Source: Xiphydria camelus (lineage: Eukaryota > Arthropoda > Insecta > Hymenoptera > Xiphydriidae). From it: DNA of 64,000 nucleotides. Position 1 is the stretch's first letter, and every line of letters begins with the position of its first letter. The stretch is from positions 6,854,599-6,918,598 of the forward strand of contig OY783197.1 of NCBI GenBank assembly GCA_963678675.1, written 5' to 3'. The notes beneath the pieces are model-generated. The model ran no database searches. It saw nothing but the letters and a program-made list of their open reading frames with translations, and was not told the origin of the DNA. The position numbers and the translations under genes are program-made. Below are positions 45,150-56,477 of this stretch, in pieces.

Positions 45150-46489
45150 TGGAGGTATCAATACCTTCTTTGAATCTATCAACGGCTGCTGTAAGATATT
45201 GTCGGATCCTACAACGAGGGATGTTCTAGGTTCCCAAACCTTTTTCACGTAATGATTTTGTTTATCTCTACTATCCCATTTACAAAGATAACACGGTTTT
45301 TTTGTATAGCCAGATTGCTGTCCCAGAATCATTGTGAGGATTTTAAAATCTCCGCAAACTTGCCATTTATATTTTATTGCTGCTAATAGAGTTTTCAAAT
45401 ATTCATACGATTCATTGATAACAGTCGAATGCGCAACTGGTATTGGTGCGTATACATTAGTATTGTGGAGTAAGACTGCTTTGAGACTACGTTTACTAGA
45501 ATCGATAAAAAGTCTCCATTGATCAGCACTATAAGTATCGGGCTTTCGTTCTTCGATTAATCCTTTGACATTATTACAATAAACGAGAGACTAATTTGAA
45601 TTACGAGAGAAAAAGCTCCTAAATTTTTTTTCTCTTGTCTTGTAAAACGTTACCTTCGTTTTCTTCTTCAGCAGATTTCTCTTTTTCAACGTAGAAGTAC
45701 AGTACTCGGCAATATCCTTCGGCAATCCTGTTACGAATGAAATCGTTCAGTTCTTCCTGTGAGAACAATTGAGGCTTTTTATTCTTACAACCCGTTGGAA
45801 CGTATTAAAAAGAATCATCTTCAGTTTCACTTTCTTCATCATTCGTTCGGCCATCTTCGCTGCCACTTTCATTTCCGCTCATATATCTCTCATCGTCATT
45901 ATCAGTTTCATTTTCACTCGTGTAACTTTCATCTTCGCTATCAGTTCCACTCATATAGCTCTTATCTCTATTATTATCATCGTACTGTTCATCCTCATTC
46001 ACACAATCTCTACGCTGATCTATATTTTCTCTTTCAACGTTTTCTTTAATCTCGTCTATTTCCATTCCATCTGAACTAAAATTCCGTTTGTTTGTATTGT
46101 CCTCGTTGGAAATAACAGGAAGTATAACACTCGTAACGTTAGCATACTTTATATGTGATTTATTTTTCATATTGTACCCAGTTAGATATGTTTTGCAGAA
46201 ATAACAATCTTTTCTAGATTGCGCTTTGGTCCAGTGTATTATTATAAGAAAATTGAGATATTTCTTGTCTCGAGATTTATCATAACGATGAAACATTGTG
46301 TTACAAGAAGCACAAATGACGTGTGGTACCCAATCATTACCTTCATCTATCATGTTCAAATCAAAACAATCCTTATAAATATTCCTTATACGCTCTGAAA
46401 TACGTTTGCGATTCTTTTTTGCTTCATACTTACCACAAACATAGCAAAATGAATCTGGATCCTTATTGCATATGTGATCCGAACTTGTA

Positions 46490-47200
46490 GTGATAGACTC
46501 TACAGTACCAAGTTTTCCACCAATGCAGAGCTGCGGTCGCTTGATGACGACGATTGCGGGCCCGCTTGCTTACCCAGACCAACCGCCGATACTGGGGTTC
46601 CTTGTGAGAACCCCTGTATCGTAACACATTTCCGTCTGCCTGCCATGACGGCTTGGACGCCTTCATCCAGGGATTTTGCCGGAAAAATAAACAATAAAAA
46701 AAACCGTTGCCCGCCGTCACCGCGTGGAGGTACCCTGGGTGCAGGCACACCACACATATTCGCTGTATCAAATTTTTACATTACAACGATGAGCTCCAAT
46801 TCACTTGAATTGAGAGATCACGTGACTGGATTTAAAATTTTATTTTGCGGTACGAGAACAGATTTATTCTCGCTCGGAACTGAGTGAGTTTATGCATGGA
46901 AAAAAAAACTTGGCAGATCTCCAAACAGACCTCCGCGTCTTTTAAACGTCAAAGACGTGTACCGCTCAACGGATCATTCGGCCATGGACGCCGATCCGCG
47001 GTAATGCATTGAAGACACAAGAGAGCTAGGAAACCGCCATAAGCGACAGCCTTCCGACTGACCGCTCCGTCACGGCCTCTCTTACTACAGACCCGAGCCG
47101 GCGCGATCGAAGCTCCGCTATCCACTCCACGCGCGACCCGCCGCCCTATAAGTGGAAACACGTCGATCGGCACTCCCATGGAGGGGGTCAGCTTAGACTA
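46490..47200. other. GC-rich upstream region of the cysteine-rich gene
   Basis: Much more GC-rich than its surroundings (46540-46750 and 46925-47190) and open in several frames on both strands, with no recognisable protein. Its position just 5' of the cysteine-rich gene fits a promoter or 5' exon. No partner copy is seen in the window. Confidence 0.4.
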
Positions 47201-47204
47201 GATT

Positions 47205-47575
47205 AGAATATTTTTGCTAGATTTGACCTTGAAATGACCTTGGGGGTTATGTTATCAACAAAATTGAATACATATCTAGACGTAAAATTTCCCGTTCTTT
47301 CAGAATCTGCAGTCAAAAATTCATTTTTGGCAGAATAAATACATTTGACCTTGAAATGACCTTGAATTTGACCTTGTCGGATCAAACGGACATCGGATTT
47401 GGATTCAGCGACCTCAATAATATATAGGAATAATCATTTGAATCGATTTGACTATTTTTCCAGGATTTGACCTTGAAATGACCTTGAACGTGACGTCATG
47501 GAGACAAACGGACACCGGATTCAGATTTAACAACCTCAAAAACATAAAGATATACTAGTCTGGTTCTCCGGGAAT
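47205..47575 (-). repeat. Inverted copy of the AAGGTCA tandem repeat
   Basis: Reverse complement of 41560-41930: TTTGACCTTGAAATGACCTT occurs three times, with TGTCGGATCAAACGGACATC and ATATCTAGACGTAAAATTTC as further shared blocks. With 41560-42080 it brackets the cysteine-rich gene. Confidence 0.8.
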
Positions 47576-48537
47576 AGGAGGTTTTTTTTGTGTGCCTGTG
47601 TAATCCATCGACTCACTGAGACTGAAGCAGATAGATTTCGGAGCTTTTCGTGCCATCGATGAATTCAGGCTTTCGTTACTTTGGCTGGACACAGTATGAG
47701 CGTATTTTCCCGCATTTTTAGCAAGTCCATCAAAAATCCTCTTGAGTTCTTGTAATAGAATGCGATTCTGAAGTCCCTCACCAATCGCCGAGTGGACGTA
47801 ATTTACAGGATTTGTTCTATATCCATATCAGTCCCCACAATCAGTGTGGATATTAAAAGCATAATCAGGGATACTTTTGGTTGCTATCTTGAGTTTCTCT
47901 TCATCTCCGTGATTTTGTGCCATATCATACTTGAAACATTTCTCTATCAAATAATCAATGACGTTGTTATTCATTTCTCGACCAGGGTCTTTTTCTTTAG
48001 GAATTTTATATAGCAGATTTTTTATGCCTTTGACAACGTGATTGCTGTCGGAAAGCTTCACTATCTCTCGTTGACAATGACTCCGTATACTACTAATAGC
48101 GCAAGAGTCTTCGTCACCGCAAAGAATTCCTAATTCCAAATTATTCTCTTTCAGAATGGTGCTGTACACTCCTAATTTCAGTGCCAGACTCGCTTCGATT
48201 GCTTTTGCACTCCCAGCGTAATGTTGTCGGCAATCATGGTCTGATTTAGGGTATCCTAGAAGACATTTCTTACAGACTCAATTTTCAGTGCCATAGTCCA
48301 CAATCAAACCACTTTGTATGCCAATGAGAGCAGCATAGCCATTCAGGCTATCGTAATTCTTGCCATTACCTCTCTTGGACCAGGCAGTGTCAAACGACAG
48401 TATAACTCTTACTAAGAATGTCGAGGTAGCTGAGACCGTAGCAACTGCTGAAGAATTTTTCCACCTCTGAGAAGGTTTTTTTGGTTCCTTGAAGCAACTA
48501 CTCTTGGCGTTCGACTAAACTCCAGGATCCGAATTTG

Positions 48538-49241
48538 TTTGCGATGCTCCACTTGCTTGTCCAAACTGCAATGAATCCTCGGCCTGAAGTGATGATACCT
48601 TCTCTGCTTCGGAATACAATCTTGATGATTCAAAAGTAAAATCATTGTCTTCTGCCGATCCTAAATGAAACTTCTGTTAGTGAATGTGATGAAATTAGAC
48701 TTTTCACGCATAAATTACCTTGATTCCTTCCATCTGATTGTAAAATTTGTTGATCTGTACTTGAGTTCGCTGCGAAATGGTCGTTCTGTATTTGGAAATT
48801 TTGACGTTTCTCCAAAGGTCTATAACAAAAAAAGTCGCGTCAATACTCACTTTTGAAATGGAGAAATAAGTATTCCTCCAGATCATATGCCAAAGATAGA
48901 TAAATAGAGAGAGACGGAGAGTAATAATGTAATTCTTTACTTTGATTTTCTTTGCGATGTTCCACTTGTTTGTCCAAACTGTAATGAATCCTCGGCCTGA
49001 AGTGATAATATCCTCTCTGCTTCGGAAGACAATCTTAAAGATTCGAAAGTAGAATCATTATCTTCTGCCGATCATAAACGAAACTTCTGTTAGTGAATGT
49101 GATGAAATTAGACTTTTCACGCATAAATTACCTTGATTCCTTCCATCTGATTGTAAAATTTGTTGATCTGTACTTGAGTTCGCTGCGAAAGGGTCGTTCG
49201 GTATTACGAAATTTTGACGTTTCTCCAAAGGTCTATAACAA
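48538..49241 (-). repeat. Tandem duplication of a 290-base transposase segment
   Basis: 48538-48829 and 48951-49241 are about 90 percent alike by eye (GCGATG(C/T)TCCACTTG, TGAATCCTCGGCCTGAAGTG, CATCTGATTGTAAAATTTGT), at a period of about 412 bases. Confidence 0.85.
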
Positions 49242-49688
49242 CATTGAAGGAAAGGAAACAAATTAATTGATTTACTCAAAACAGCTTTGCAATTGAAGTA
49301 TGATTAAATGAAGAAAAAATATAGAAAAGGTCATTTAAATGACAACCAAAATCAAAGGAACATTTGGAAATGAGATAAAGATAATGGAAAGAGAGGAAAA
49401 CTTATCCAAATGCTTACATAAACGTTTCGATTTTACCTTTGTTACTAATAGTTAACTCCCTTTCAATTTTGGCCGCTTTATCACAGCTGTCTTTGGCAAT
49501 TTTCTCGGTGGCAGGTCCCACTTTTCGCTCATAAAATTTCTGAGTATCATAAGGTACTGCAGGTATACAAAGGCATGCAAATAATTTATTCAGACCTGCA
49601 TTAAAGATGCCCACGTGTAAACACGCTGTAAAGAAAGGAACATTCATTTAAAGAAATATTATTTACAGATTCAAAATCAAGATTTGGC

Positions 49689-49926
49689 ATATCGTCGCTT
49701 AAGATGCAATAGCTCGTAACCTATAATTTTGTTCGAAACGAGATTTGGATATCATAAGACTTGCAGTATATTTGTTTACGTATGTGCAAAATCTCGTAAG
49801 CCACAGTTTTATAATAAATAATAAGCCCATCTCCCACGTACATAAATGCAACACCACGAAGCAATAGATGCTCCGCTGTAAAATCAACTCAGTGAGTTAC
49901 GTGCTATTGCATCTTAACGACGATAT
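49689..49926. mobile_element. 238-base TIR mini-element
   Basis: Ends ATATCGTCGCTTAAGATGCA and its near-complement closing at 49926, with CTATTGCATCTTAA inside. Non-coding. It lies inside the Mutator-like locus, between the start region and the next conserved block. Confidence 0.7.
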
Positions 49927-50440
49927 TTCATGAAATTAATTGAACGGAGCTTACCAAATGCTAATTGAAAATTTATTTCAAAGTTTTGCTTCTGGTGGTC
50001 ATGCTCATTAGTTACAATTTTACTGAGAGGGATTTTCTTGACAAGAAGACACTTCACATCTTACGTATATATATGAGCCAGCGCCCCACGTTTTATTTCC
50101 TTTTCTGTATTTTTTAAAGAAAGTGTAATTTGACATACTGGGCATTCCAATTCATCACCCGATAATTTGAAATCAACAATCCGATTCCTGTTCATCGTGA
50201 AATTCCTTTTTCGATTCACTTTCATCGTTTTCAGATACCGTATCGGTGTTCTCAGTTTCGTCGGTGTAATCCTTCGCAGTAGTTGAACTGTCTTGACAGA
50301 CTCCATAAGAATCGTCATTTTTATTTATATTTCTTTCTTCGTCATTGGCAAGTTGTTCACTAATACCAGCTGATGGACGCAGTACCATTTTACGGGTTTT
50401 CGTATTTCCAGTTCTGCTCCTTCGCCATGTATTCCCCTTT

Positions 50441-50968
50441 TGACAGCAATCCTTCCCTTATTGCATTTACCAACACCGGCAGCTATTTTTATTTTATTGT
50501 AGGCACTTTTTTAAATAAATGTACCTTTCAATCGTGATGGTCCTTGATGCTCCATCGCTTTCTTCAATTTTTCTCTTCATAAAATGATACTTGCTTGCAC
50601 TCGTAAACACAGGACATAAACTCATTAACATATGACTTGTCATCACAACCGAGCAAGTTTCGATGGTAACGTTCCGATTTTACCGACCGAAGCAATACCA
50701 ATCGCTTATTCCAAAAAAGCGTGATTGCCAAGTTTATTCAAGAAATCTAAGTCGTTTATAAAATTCGGAATTAATAATTTGACAATTGGAAAAATAAAAT
50801 CCAAGGTGCCAAACTCAATGATAATAAAAAAAAACTATTTCAGAAGGTTTTCCGTGAGAATCATTGTATTTTTTAGTTCATATTTTTTTTCTACAAGTTG
50901 CAGCTAACTGTCGGCACCTTTGAAGTTTACCCCCACTCCTTACCCTTAAATTCAACTGAGGACCCTCC
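50441..50968. other. Spacer between Mutator-like and TTAA elements
   Basis: No gene is recognised. The last 14 bases (GAGGACCCTCC plus TTAA) match the repeat at 37395-37410 in reverse. Confidence 0.45.
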
Positions 50969-50972
50969 TTAA

Positions 50973-53193
50973 GGTCTGGGCCTTAACAAAAAATCCAAGT
51001 TTTCGACCTTGGGGAGTGACGGCTCGAGCCGCCATCTTGAATTAGAGGGACGAAAAATGTTTTTGTTTTCAAAATAACTCCCCAGCGGTTGATTTTGTGA
51101 CAAAAATATTTAAATAAAAGTTAAAGAAGATAAATTCCTCACATTTTTTGTATCATCGTTTTTTTTTATAAGTAATGTATTTCGAGTAACAGCGGCGGAA
51201 AGATGAACATTTTTCCCAAAACATAGTAACACTTCCCATTCATGACGGTAAATTTCCTAAGAAAAAATTACACTTACGATGAAGATATCGAAATTTTTCG
51301 ATAAATGAAGAATAAAATATATCCATTTATAAATATCGATAAATAAAAGTATTGATATTGTTCGGACAAACGATGGTCGGAATTATGACTATCGATTCTT
51401 ACAATTAGTAATTAGTATCACCGTGATATATATATATATATACCTCGTTAATCTAGGGTCAATCTCGACATAATGCGGGCGGTATATTTCGGTGGAATTG
51501 GTTTAACTCAGCATCCTCCCTTCCCCGAAATCAATTCGCTTTTTTCAATAAGTACAGGAGTTGTCGGGAATGAAAAGATTAAAAACTGTCATTTCGCCAG
51601 AGAAAAAGGTATCGAGGCGATGTCGAACATGGTTGCCACGTTTGAAAATTTCGGGACCATTACACTTAAACGTAAAGACAAGGTCATCCCATTGACAGCA
51701 GTCAACAGCAGCATAAGAGTCGGCGAAGCAACAATTTCCATCAACTCACTTATGCTGTTTCAAAGAATATGCATTGCGAAGAAATCAGACGACGAGTTAA
51801 AAGATTATCTTAAATTCGAGCTTGTGCCCCATTTCCTTTGTCGCTTTTCTCAGAGGAAGGAATGCGTAAAGGCACAAAATCCTCATTGTGTATACAGTTT
51901 TTACACAACTTCCAGAATGTGTGGAATTCGGAGATAACCAAATCAATGTTTTGGATGGAGGATACTTTTTGCACTAAGTTGTATGGCATCGTAATGACTC
52001 ATTTGCGTCCATTTCCGAGAAGTACGTTCAATGTGAGCGAAGTCACTACGGTTCACATGCAGTCGTAGTTTTTGATGGATATCCGATTGATGGTGGCAAA
52101 AAGAATACCAAAGCCTCAGAAAGACTTCGCCGATCGAAGAAGCATATGTCTGCGGATGCTCTCTTCGATGAAACAATGTAGGTTCAAGTTTCCCAAGAAG
52201 TATTTTTAGCCAACGAAAACAATAAAACCCGTCTAATTTCGATGCTGACAAAAAATGGAACAGGCTGCTATTACTGTTAAACAGGCGGAAGAAGATACTG
52301 ATGTGTTGATTGTTGGAACAGCAATTTCCTTGTGCTCAAAATTTGATGCTGTTTTCGTAGTTGGTGAAGACGTTGATCTTCTTGTTTTGCTGACAGCATT
52401 AGCACCATCTCAAAGTAACATCTACCTCCGCAAACCAGGAATAGGCAGAATTGCTGAAAAACTATATTCCGCGAATAGTTTAAAACATGAAGAAGTGGCT
52501 GAGAACATTTTGTTTCTCCATGCGTTTAGTGGCTGTGATACGAAATCGTCAATCTTCAGCCAAGGAAAAATAAAATTTTGTTCGCTTCTCCAGAAAACAG
52601 CAGGACTCTGTGCCATCATTAGCATCTTCAAATATCAGAATGCAACACCAGAACACGTCGCAGACGCTGGAGCACGCTTTCTTGTTGCTTTGTATGGTGG
52701 CGACATGGAGAGGGCACATTGGAAGAAATCCACTACCAATGTTTCGCTAAATTTACCACAAAAAGTAAATCCAATCTTGCTTCTTTGCCACCAACGGAGG
52801 ACGCCGCGTGGTATCATGCATTCAGGACGTACCACCAAGTCCAAAAATGGTATGGAATCGAGAAAAAACCAGAAGACTAGGGTTGGAAACTTGATAGCAA
52901 TGGACTTGCTCCACTCACAATGACAAAGCAACCAGCACCCGACACCTTATTGAAATTCATTTCATGCACTTGTCGAAAAGAATGCGGTGCAGCATGTGGT
53001 TGCAGGAAAGCTGGGTTGAAGTGTGCTTTTATTGTATCTTCTTTAACTTTTATTTAAATATTTTTTGTCAAAAAATCAACCGCTGGGGAGTTATTTTGAA
53101 TAAAAAAATTTTTTGCCCCTTTAATTGAAGATGGCGGCTCGAGCCATCACTCCCCAATTTCGAAATCTTGGATTTTTTGTTAAGGCCCAGACC
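50973..53193 (+). mobile_element. TTAA-flanked DNA element with 160-base TIRs (PIN/CXC element)
   Basis: Terminal inverted repeats GGTCTGGGCCTTAACAAAAA at 50973-51131 and 53029-53193 are bounded by TTAA on both sides (50969-50972, 53194-53197). The flanks join to give the sequence seen uninterrupted at 37360-37410. The single gene (51473-53045) runs into the right TIR. Length 2221 bases. The TTAA target is shared by piggyBac and Sola3, but no such transposase is visible. Confidence 0.8.
51473..53050 (+). pseudogene. PIN-like domain protein with CXC cysteine tail
   Basis: FSISTGVVGNEKIKNCHFAR, FENFGTITLKRKDKVIPLTA and SLMLFQRICIAKKSDDEL (51550-51830); after frameshifts, VVVFDGYPIDGGKKNTKASE (52065), VSQEVFLANENNKTRLISML; EEDTDVLIVGTAISLCSKFD and VVGEDVDLLVLLTAL (52285-52410), acidic clusters like those of PIN/FEN-type nucleases; ILFLHAFSGCDTKSSIFSQG; LPPTEDA-like and WGWKLDS residues in shifted frames; and CTCRKECGAACGCRKAGLKC (52967-53030), a CXC zinc tail. 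The N-terminus may be missing. At least five frameshifts. Relatives are anonymous multicopy proteins in animals. Confidence 0.65.
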
Positions 53194-53197
53194 TTAA

Positions 53198-53860
53198 CAA
53201 CATATTAAAAAATTGCGACTACCCCACCTTTTGTAGGGTAAAATCCCCCAGTGTCTGGACTATCGGTGATTATTTCGAAAACGGTAAGTTGCATCAAAAA
53301 ATTCAAGAGCCAAAAATTTTAGATTTTTGTCTATCTAACCAGATTACCACCACCATCGAACCATCCACCACCATCGACCATCTGGTCGTACTCATTTTTT
53401 AAATTTCTAAACGGAAACATAAAATTTCGGTCATTAAGGGCCGGTTTTACCAACAGGTATAAACGCGGTATAGCGCTATACTGAGAATAACCATAAGGCT
53501 TATTGCTGGTTATTCTCAGTATAGCGCTATACCGCGTTTATACCGTGTTGGTAAAACCGGCCCTTAATGGGCATACCAACCTCAATCCCGGGGGGGGGGG
53601 GGGCAAATTACGCTTATCCCATTTCAAGGGTAAGACATCAGTAGAACGTTCGAAACAGCAGTGGCTTGCAAATTTTTAAGAAATTTGATGAATAATTGGA
53701 GTCAGAATTGAAAATAATCGACTTTTTTTATGACAATTAAGATGGCTGTAGCTCGGAGGGGGTGTATTTTAGGACATACGTTTATAGGAAAAAAAAGTCT
53801 TATTTTGATCTCAAAAATATGCCCTTAAAATATTTGTACTGAATTTTGAAACACCCTTAT
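53198..53860 (-). repeat. Host repeat of the TTAA element (partner of 37181-37450)
   Basis: 53198-53260 and 53725-53862 match 37181-37400 in reverse (AAATTGCGACTACCCCACCT, AAGATGGCTGTAGCTCGGAG, GACATACGTTTATAGGAAAA, CAAATATTTGTACTGAAT-type blocks). Unrelated sequence and a hairpin element fill 53290-53720. Confidence 0.75.
53438..53563. mobile_element. 126-base hairpin MITE with TTAA target duplication
   Basis: Arms of about 57 bases starting GGGCCGGTTTTACCAAC and containing GGTATAGCGCTATACTGAGA, with a 13-base centre. TTAA flanks both ends (53434-53437 and 53564-53567). Confidence 0.85.
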
Positions 53861-53869
53861 AATAATAAC

Positions 53870-55194
53870 AGTAATCGAAAAGGCCTCTTGAAATAATTTA
53901 CAACCTCACATGGATCTTTAAGATTTTTTCCAACGTTTCGCGAAATGAGTAAATTAAAATATAATATTCGTAATCGGAAAAGTTCGACATGGTTCATAAC
54001 GACATTCCATCATTTCACTAATACGCTGTAATTGATTTCTTTTTAAATTTCTAAATCACACAATTCGTTTATATAAAAGCTATAAAATAAATTCTTTCTA
54101 CGCACTACGAGCTGTTCCATTTCGCTGAATTCCACTCTGAGACAATACTCGAGTTCGATCGAAGTGTCTTGACGTAGAGTCGCAAACGAGAACTATACAA
54201 TTCTTTAAAACAACGGCAAGAAATAGATCGACCCTTACAAGCAAGTATCTTCGAATATCCTTGTATCCCTCATCCTTTCTCAGCGTTTCCTTCTCTTCCT
54301 AACCCCCTCTACTTCACCGTTTTGCCACTTTCTCCCCTATACTTTCTCTTTCTTTTTTTCTCTCCCCCATATTTTCCTACTCCTCAACTGCCTCTTTCTC
54401 ATCCTACTTCTCTCTCTGTCTCTCTCTCTCTCTCTTCCTTCTCATGATGTTACTCTTTCCGTCTCTCACGTCGATAAACATTGAAAGCATAAAAATTTAT
54501 TTAAAGTATAAATATACTAGAAAAATTAGTCCAAGTGAATAATGTAGATACGGTTGCGTGTGTAGATACACAAGGGCGGTAGTGGATACATGCTGTACGA
54601 GCGAGATTCCAGATATAATTAGGTTTGTTCTCGTTGCATACACTTTCTGCATTCACATTTCTCCACATTATAGTATATTTATAGTTATCACAAATATGCC
54701 GAAATACACTTCTACACGAATTCCCTACCAATTCCCGACCAATTCTTGCATCTCCTCCCGAAGAGGAGTAATAATCGATGTAGAACTTTACACTTTCTTA
54801 CACTTTCTAATACATAGCTATAGCTATAGATATACATATTATACCCTGAAAAACCAATTGTACTTAGTGTAGACAACAAGAACAAACCTATTGTAAGGTT
54901 GTTCGAGGCTTAAGAAACCGTTAACTGTTAACTGTCGCAATCATTCCTTTCTGAAACGAGAAGAACAATCAATTTTCCTCACTCATGCCCATTTTGAGGC
55001 CTTTTTCAGCCTATTTTTAGACCGTAAGATGGCGTTTTTCTCACGTGACACCAACCGGGAGTCCGCAGGCTGTCAAAAGATTGCTTACTCCGAAGTGGGT
55101 AATTTTTCCAAACTGATAAACGCAACGTGAAATGAGCCGCATATACTTCTGTTTGTTTTGTTTTGAGAAATGGGCATTTGTGAGAAAAAAATAA
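53870..55194. other. Intergenic or intronic DNA
   Basis: No gene is supported. A pyrimidine tract (about 54250-54440) ends in a (TC)n microsatellite at 54412-54435. The longest open frame (54558-54872, plus) has no family signature. Confidence 0.45.
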
Positions 55195-55349
55195 TATATC
55201 ATTCAGCTGAAATCCTCGGATTTTTAAGACTGTGTTTAGGTCGTAGCACGAGGCATGGTGAGGTCGACCTTCGTCCCCAAACCATGCCTCGTGTTACGAC
55301 CTAATTAAACACAGTCTGAAAAAACCGAGGATTTCAGCTTAATGATATA
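55195..55349. mobile_element. 155-base foldback element
   Basis: Arms of about 65 bases (TATATCATTCAGCTGAAATC, GTCGTAGCACGAGGCATGG and complements) around a loop of about 23 bases. Non-coding. Confidence 0.85.
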
Positions 55350-55465
55350 AGATACTATTCTCTCCCTTGTGTAACAGGAGTTTCTTTTAATTGTTTCTGT
55401 TTTGTGCTTCTGAAGTAAAGACAGTTCTTTCTAGGATGCTTAATCCCAGTCAAGCATACTCCGGT

Positions 55466-55620
55466 CAAAAAAAATCAGGTTGGGAATTCATATGGGAACT
55501 CATGTCAGTATCGCATGCGAATTGAGCAAGTTCTTTACATGGAAACTCATATAGAACTCACATGGGTTCCCATGTGACTCTGCATGAGTTCTCATATGAC
55601 TTCCATCAATCTCCATTCGG
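55466..55620. repeat. Cluster of GGAACTCATATG-type motifs
   Basis: GGGAACTCATGTCAG, GGAAACTCATATAGAACTCA, GGGTTCCCATGTGACTC and GAGTTCTCATATGACTTCC alternate in both directions, the pattern of subterminal repeats of a small element. Boundaries are unclear. Confidence 0.5.
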
Positions 55621-56178
55621 ACCCTATTTAAATAACCTATAGGTATATTTTATTAACCTATTTATCAATTGGTTACTCGTGATTTAGGTTTTCGTATAGT
55701 TGCTGTAAAATGTATATTATATGACTGGCTGGGATGTATAAAAACGAAACACGAAGTATAGGTAATACGGCTTTAACGTGATATGAAATCCCGAAAAAAT
55801 GTTGTCAAGATGTTTGTGCAAAGCAGTTTAAGTTTCAACTATAGATAGGTCTGTAACTATACAAAATCGCACCCAGTATTCGCAAGAACTTCCTTACTTG
55901 ACCTTTCATTCTTATAGCTCTTCTTCGAAGACATCTCATTCGAGGACAATATATAAGGATCGGATAAATAGGGAAAATGGTTGGAACATTTGTGCCAAGA
56001 CATGCAATCTCTCGACGGGTCCAAAACCGCGTTTCTTGACGAACAGGCGTTACGAGAGATTAGCTCAATTCGAAATAGCATACGAGGGAACGAAGTTCCA
56101 TTCAGACCTAATTTATTTCCCAGGTGCTTAGACATATCGTACGGTGAAAAAAAGAAATGTTTAAACGAGATAACGTAC

Positions 56179-56372
56179 TTTGCCTGAGAGGGTTTGATTC
56201 CATGAGCTTCGAGATCCTTCTCCAACTGACGTATCCTAATTGTCGCCATGTCCAACTCGTGCTTCACCTTCCACAGGTGAGTGTCGCATATAGGATCTCT
56301 GCATCGATGGTGTCTCAGAATATCCTGAGCCTCGAATACGGCACCTCGAAAGGTCAGCGACTTGCCCATGCT
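56179..56372 (-). CDS. Internal coding exon of an unidentified host gene
   Basis: On the minus strand CATTCTTCTGATCAG precedes 56372 and GGCAAA|GTACGT is the donor after 56179. The 194-base exon encodes [40 protein letters not shown] and [20 protein letters not shown], ending SQAK. The second half has a heptad-like spacing of L, I and V fitting a coiled coil. The base composition and the absence of stops contrast with the flanks. The downstream frame to 55857 is probably intron. It may belong to the same gene as the exon at 29918-30019, but nothing here proves it. Confidence 0.55.
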
Positions 56373-56477
56373 CTGATCAGAAGAATGGTCGATAATAATT
56401 CGATTTGTACACGTTGAGAGGTATACTGCTTCATTTCCTTCAAATTCTTTCGATGATTAGTTTCGGGGTAAAGAATT

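Larger units (their letters stand above)
42127..46475 (-). pseudogene. Multicopy cysteine-rich gene family, split by Helitrons
   Basis: From the 5' side: DSFCYVCGKYEAKKNRKRIS (46455), then WVPHVICASCNTMFHRYDKS and DCYFCKTYLTGYN (46340-46180), giving zinc-type cysteine pairs; an acidic serine/aspartate linker to 45805; LFSQEELNDFIRNRI; then WRLFIDSSKRSLKAVLLHN, AIKYKWQVCGDFKILTMILG and GYTKKPCYLCKWDSRDKQNH. Two Helitrons (42739-45149) interrupt it after VLIPP. It resumes with HIKLGLMKQFVKALNKE, NFLGNHKSS and MSLKLHMMASHVDEFPDDVG, with stops, ending at about 42127 in a KRKR tail. Similar anonymous proteins are highly copied in arthropod genomes. The function is unknown. Confidence 0.65.
47630..50440 (-). 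pseudogene. Mutator-like transposase (PF20700-type), decayed, possibly multi-exon
   Basis: 5' to 3' on the minus strand: a start region with acidic SENDESESKKEFHDE (50390-50175) and VDFKLSGDELECPVCQITLS, a C-x2-C module; FTACLHVGIFNAGLNKLFAC with KFYERKVGPATEKIAKDS (49647-49414); SFDTAWSKRGNGKNYDSLNG (about 48400); HDCRQHYAGSAKAIEASLAL; LGILCGDEDSCAISSI; LSDSNHVVKGIKNLLYKIP; and LSQSNESLNSSMARKAPKS-like residues near 47690. The SWSKRG...YDSL, GDEDS and NESLN order is that of PF20700. Stops and a duplicated segment (48538-49240) break the frame, though gaps near 48900-49414 could be introns. Confidence 0.7.

Noticed and set aside
46463..46887. Three overlapping frames in a GC-rich segment upstream of the cysteine-rich gene
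   Set aside because: Simultaneous open frames on both strands reflect GC content. None joins the gene's first conserved block in frame.
46925..47190. Possible rDNA spacer fragment (GC-rich, CGGATCATTCGG-like)
   Set aside because: No conserved rRNA core segment is present, so the resemblance is not supported.
50973..53193. Assignment to piggyBac because of the TTAA target
   Set aside because: The ends do not look like piggyBac ends and the encoded protein has none of the piggyBac DDD motifs that I can recognise.
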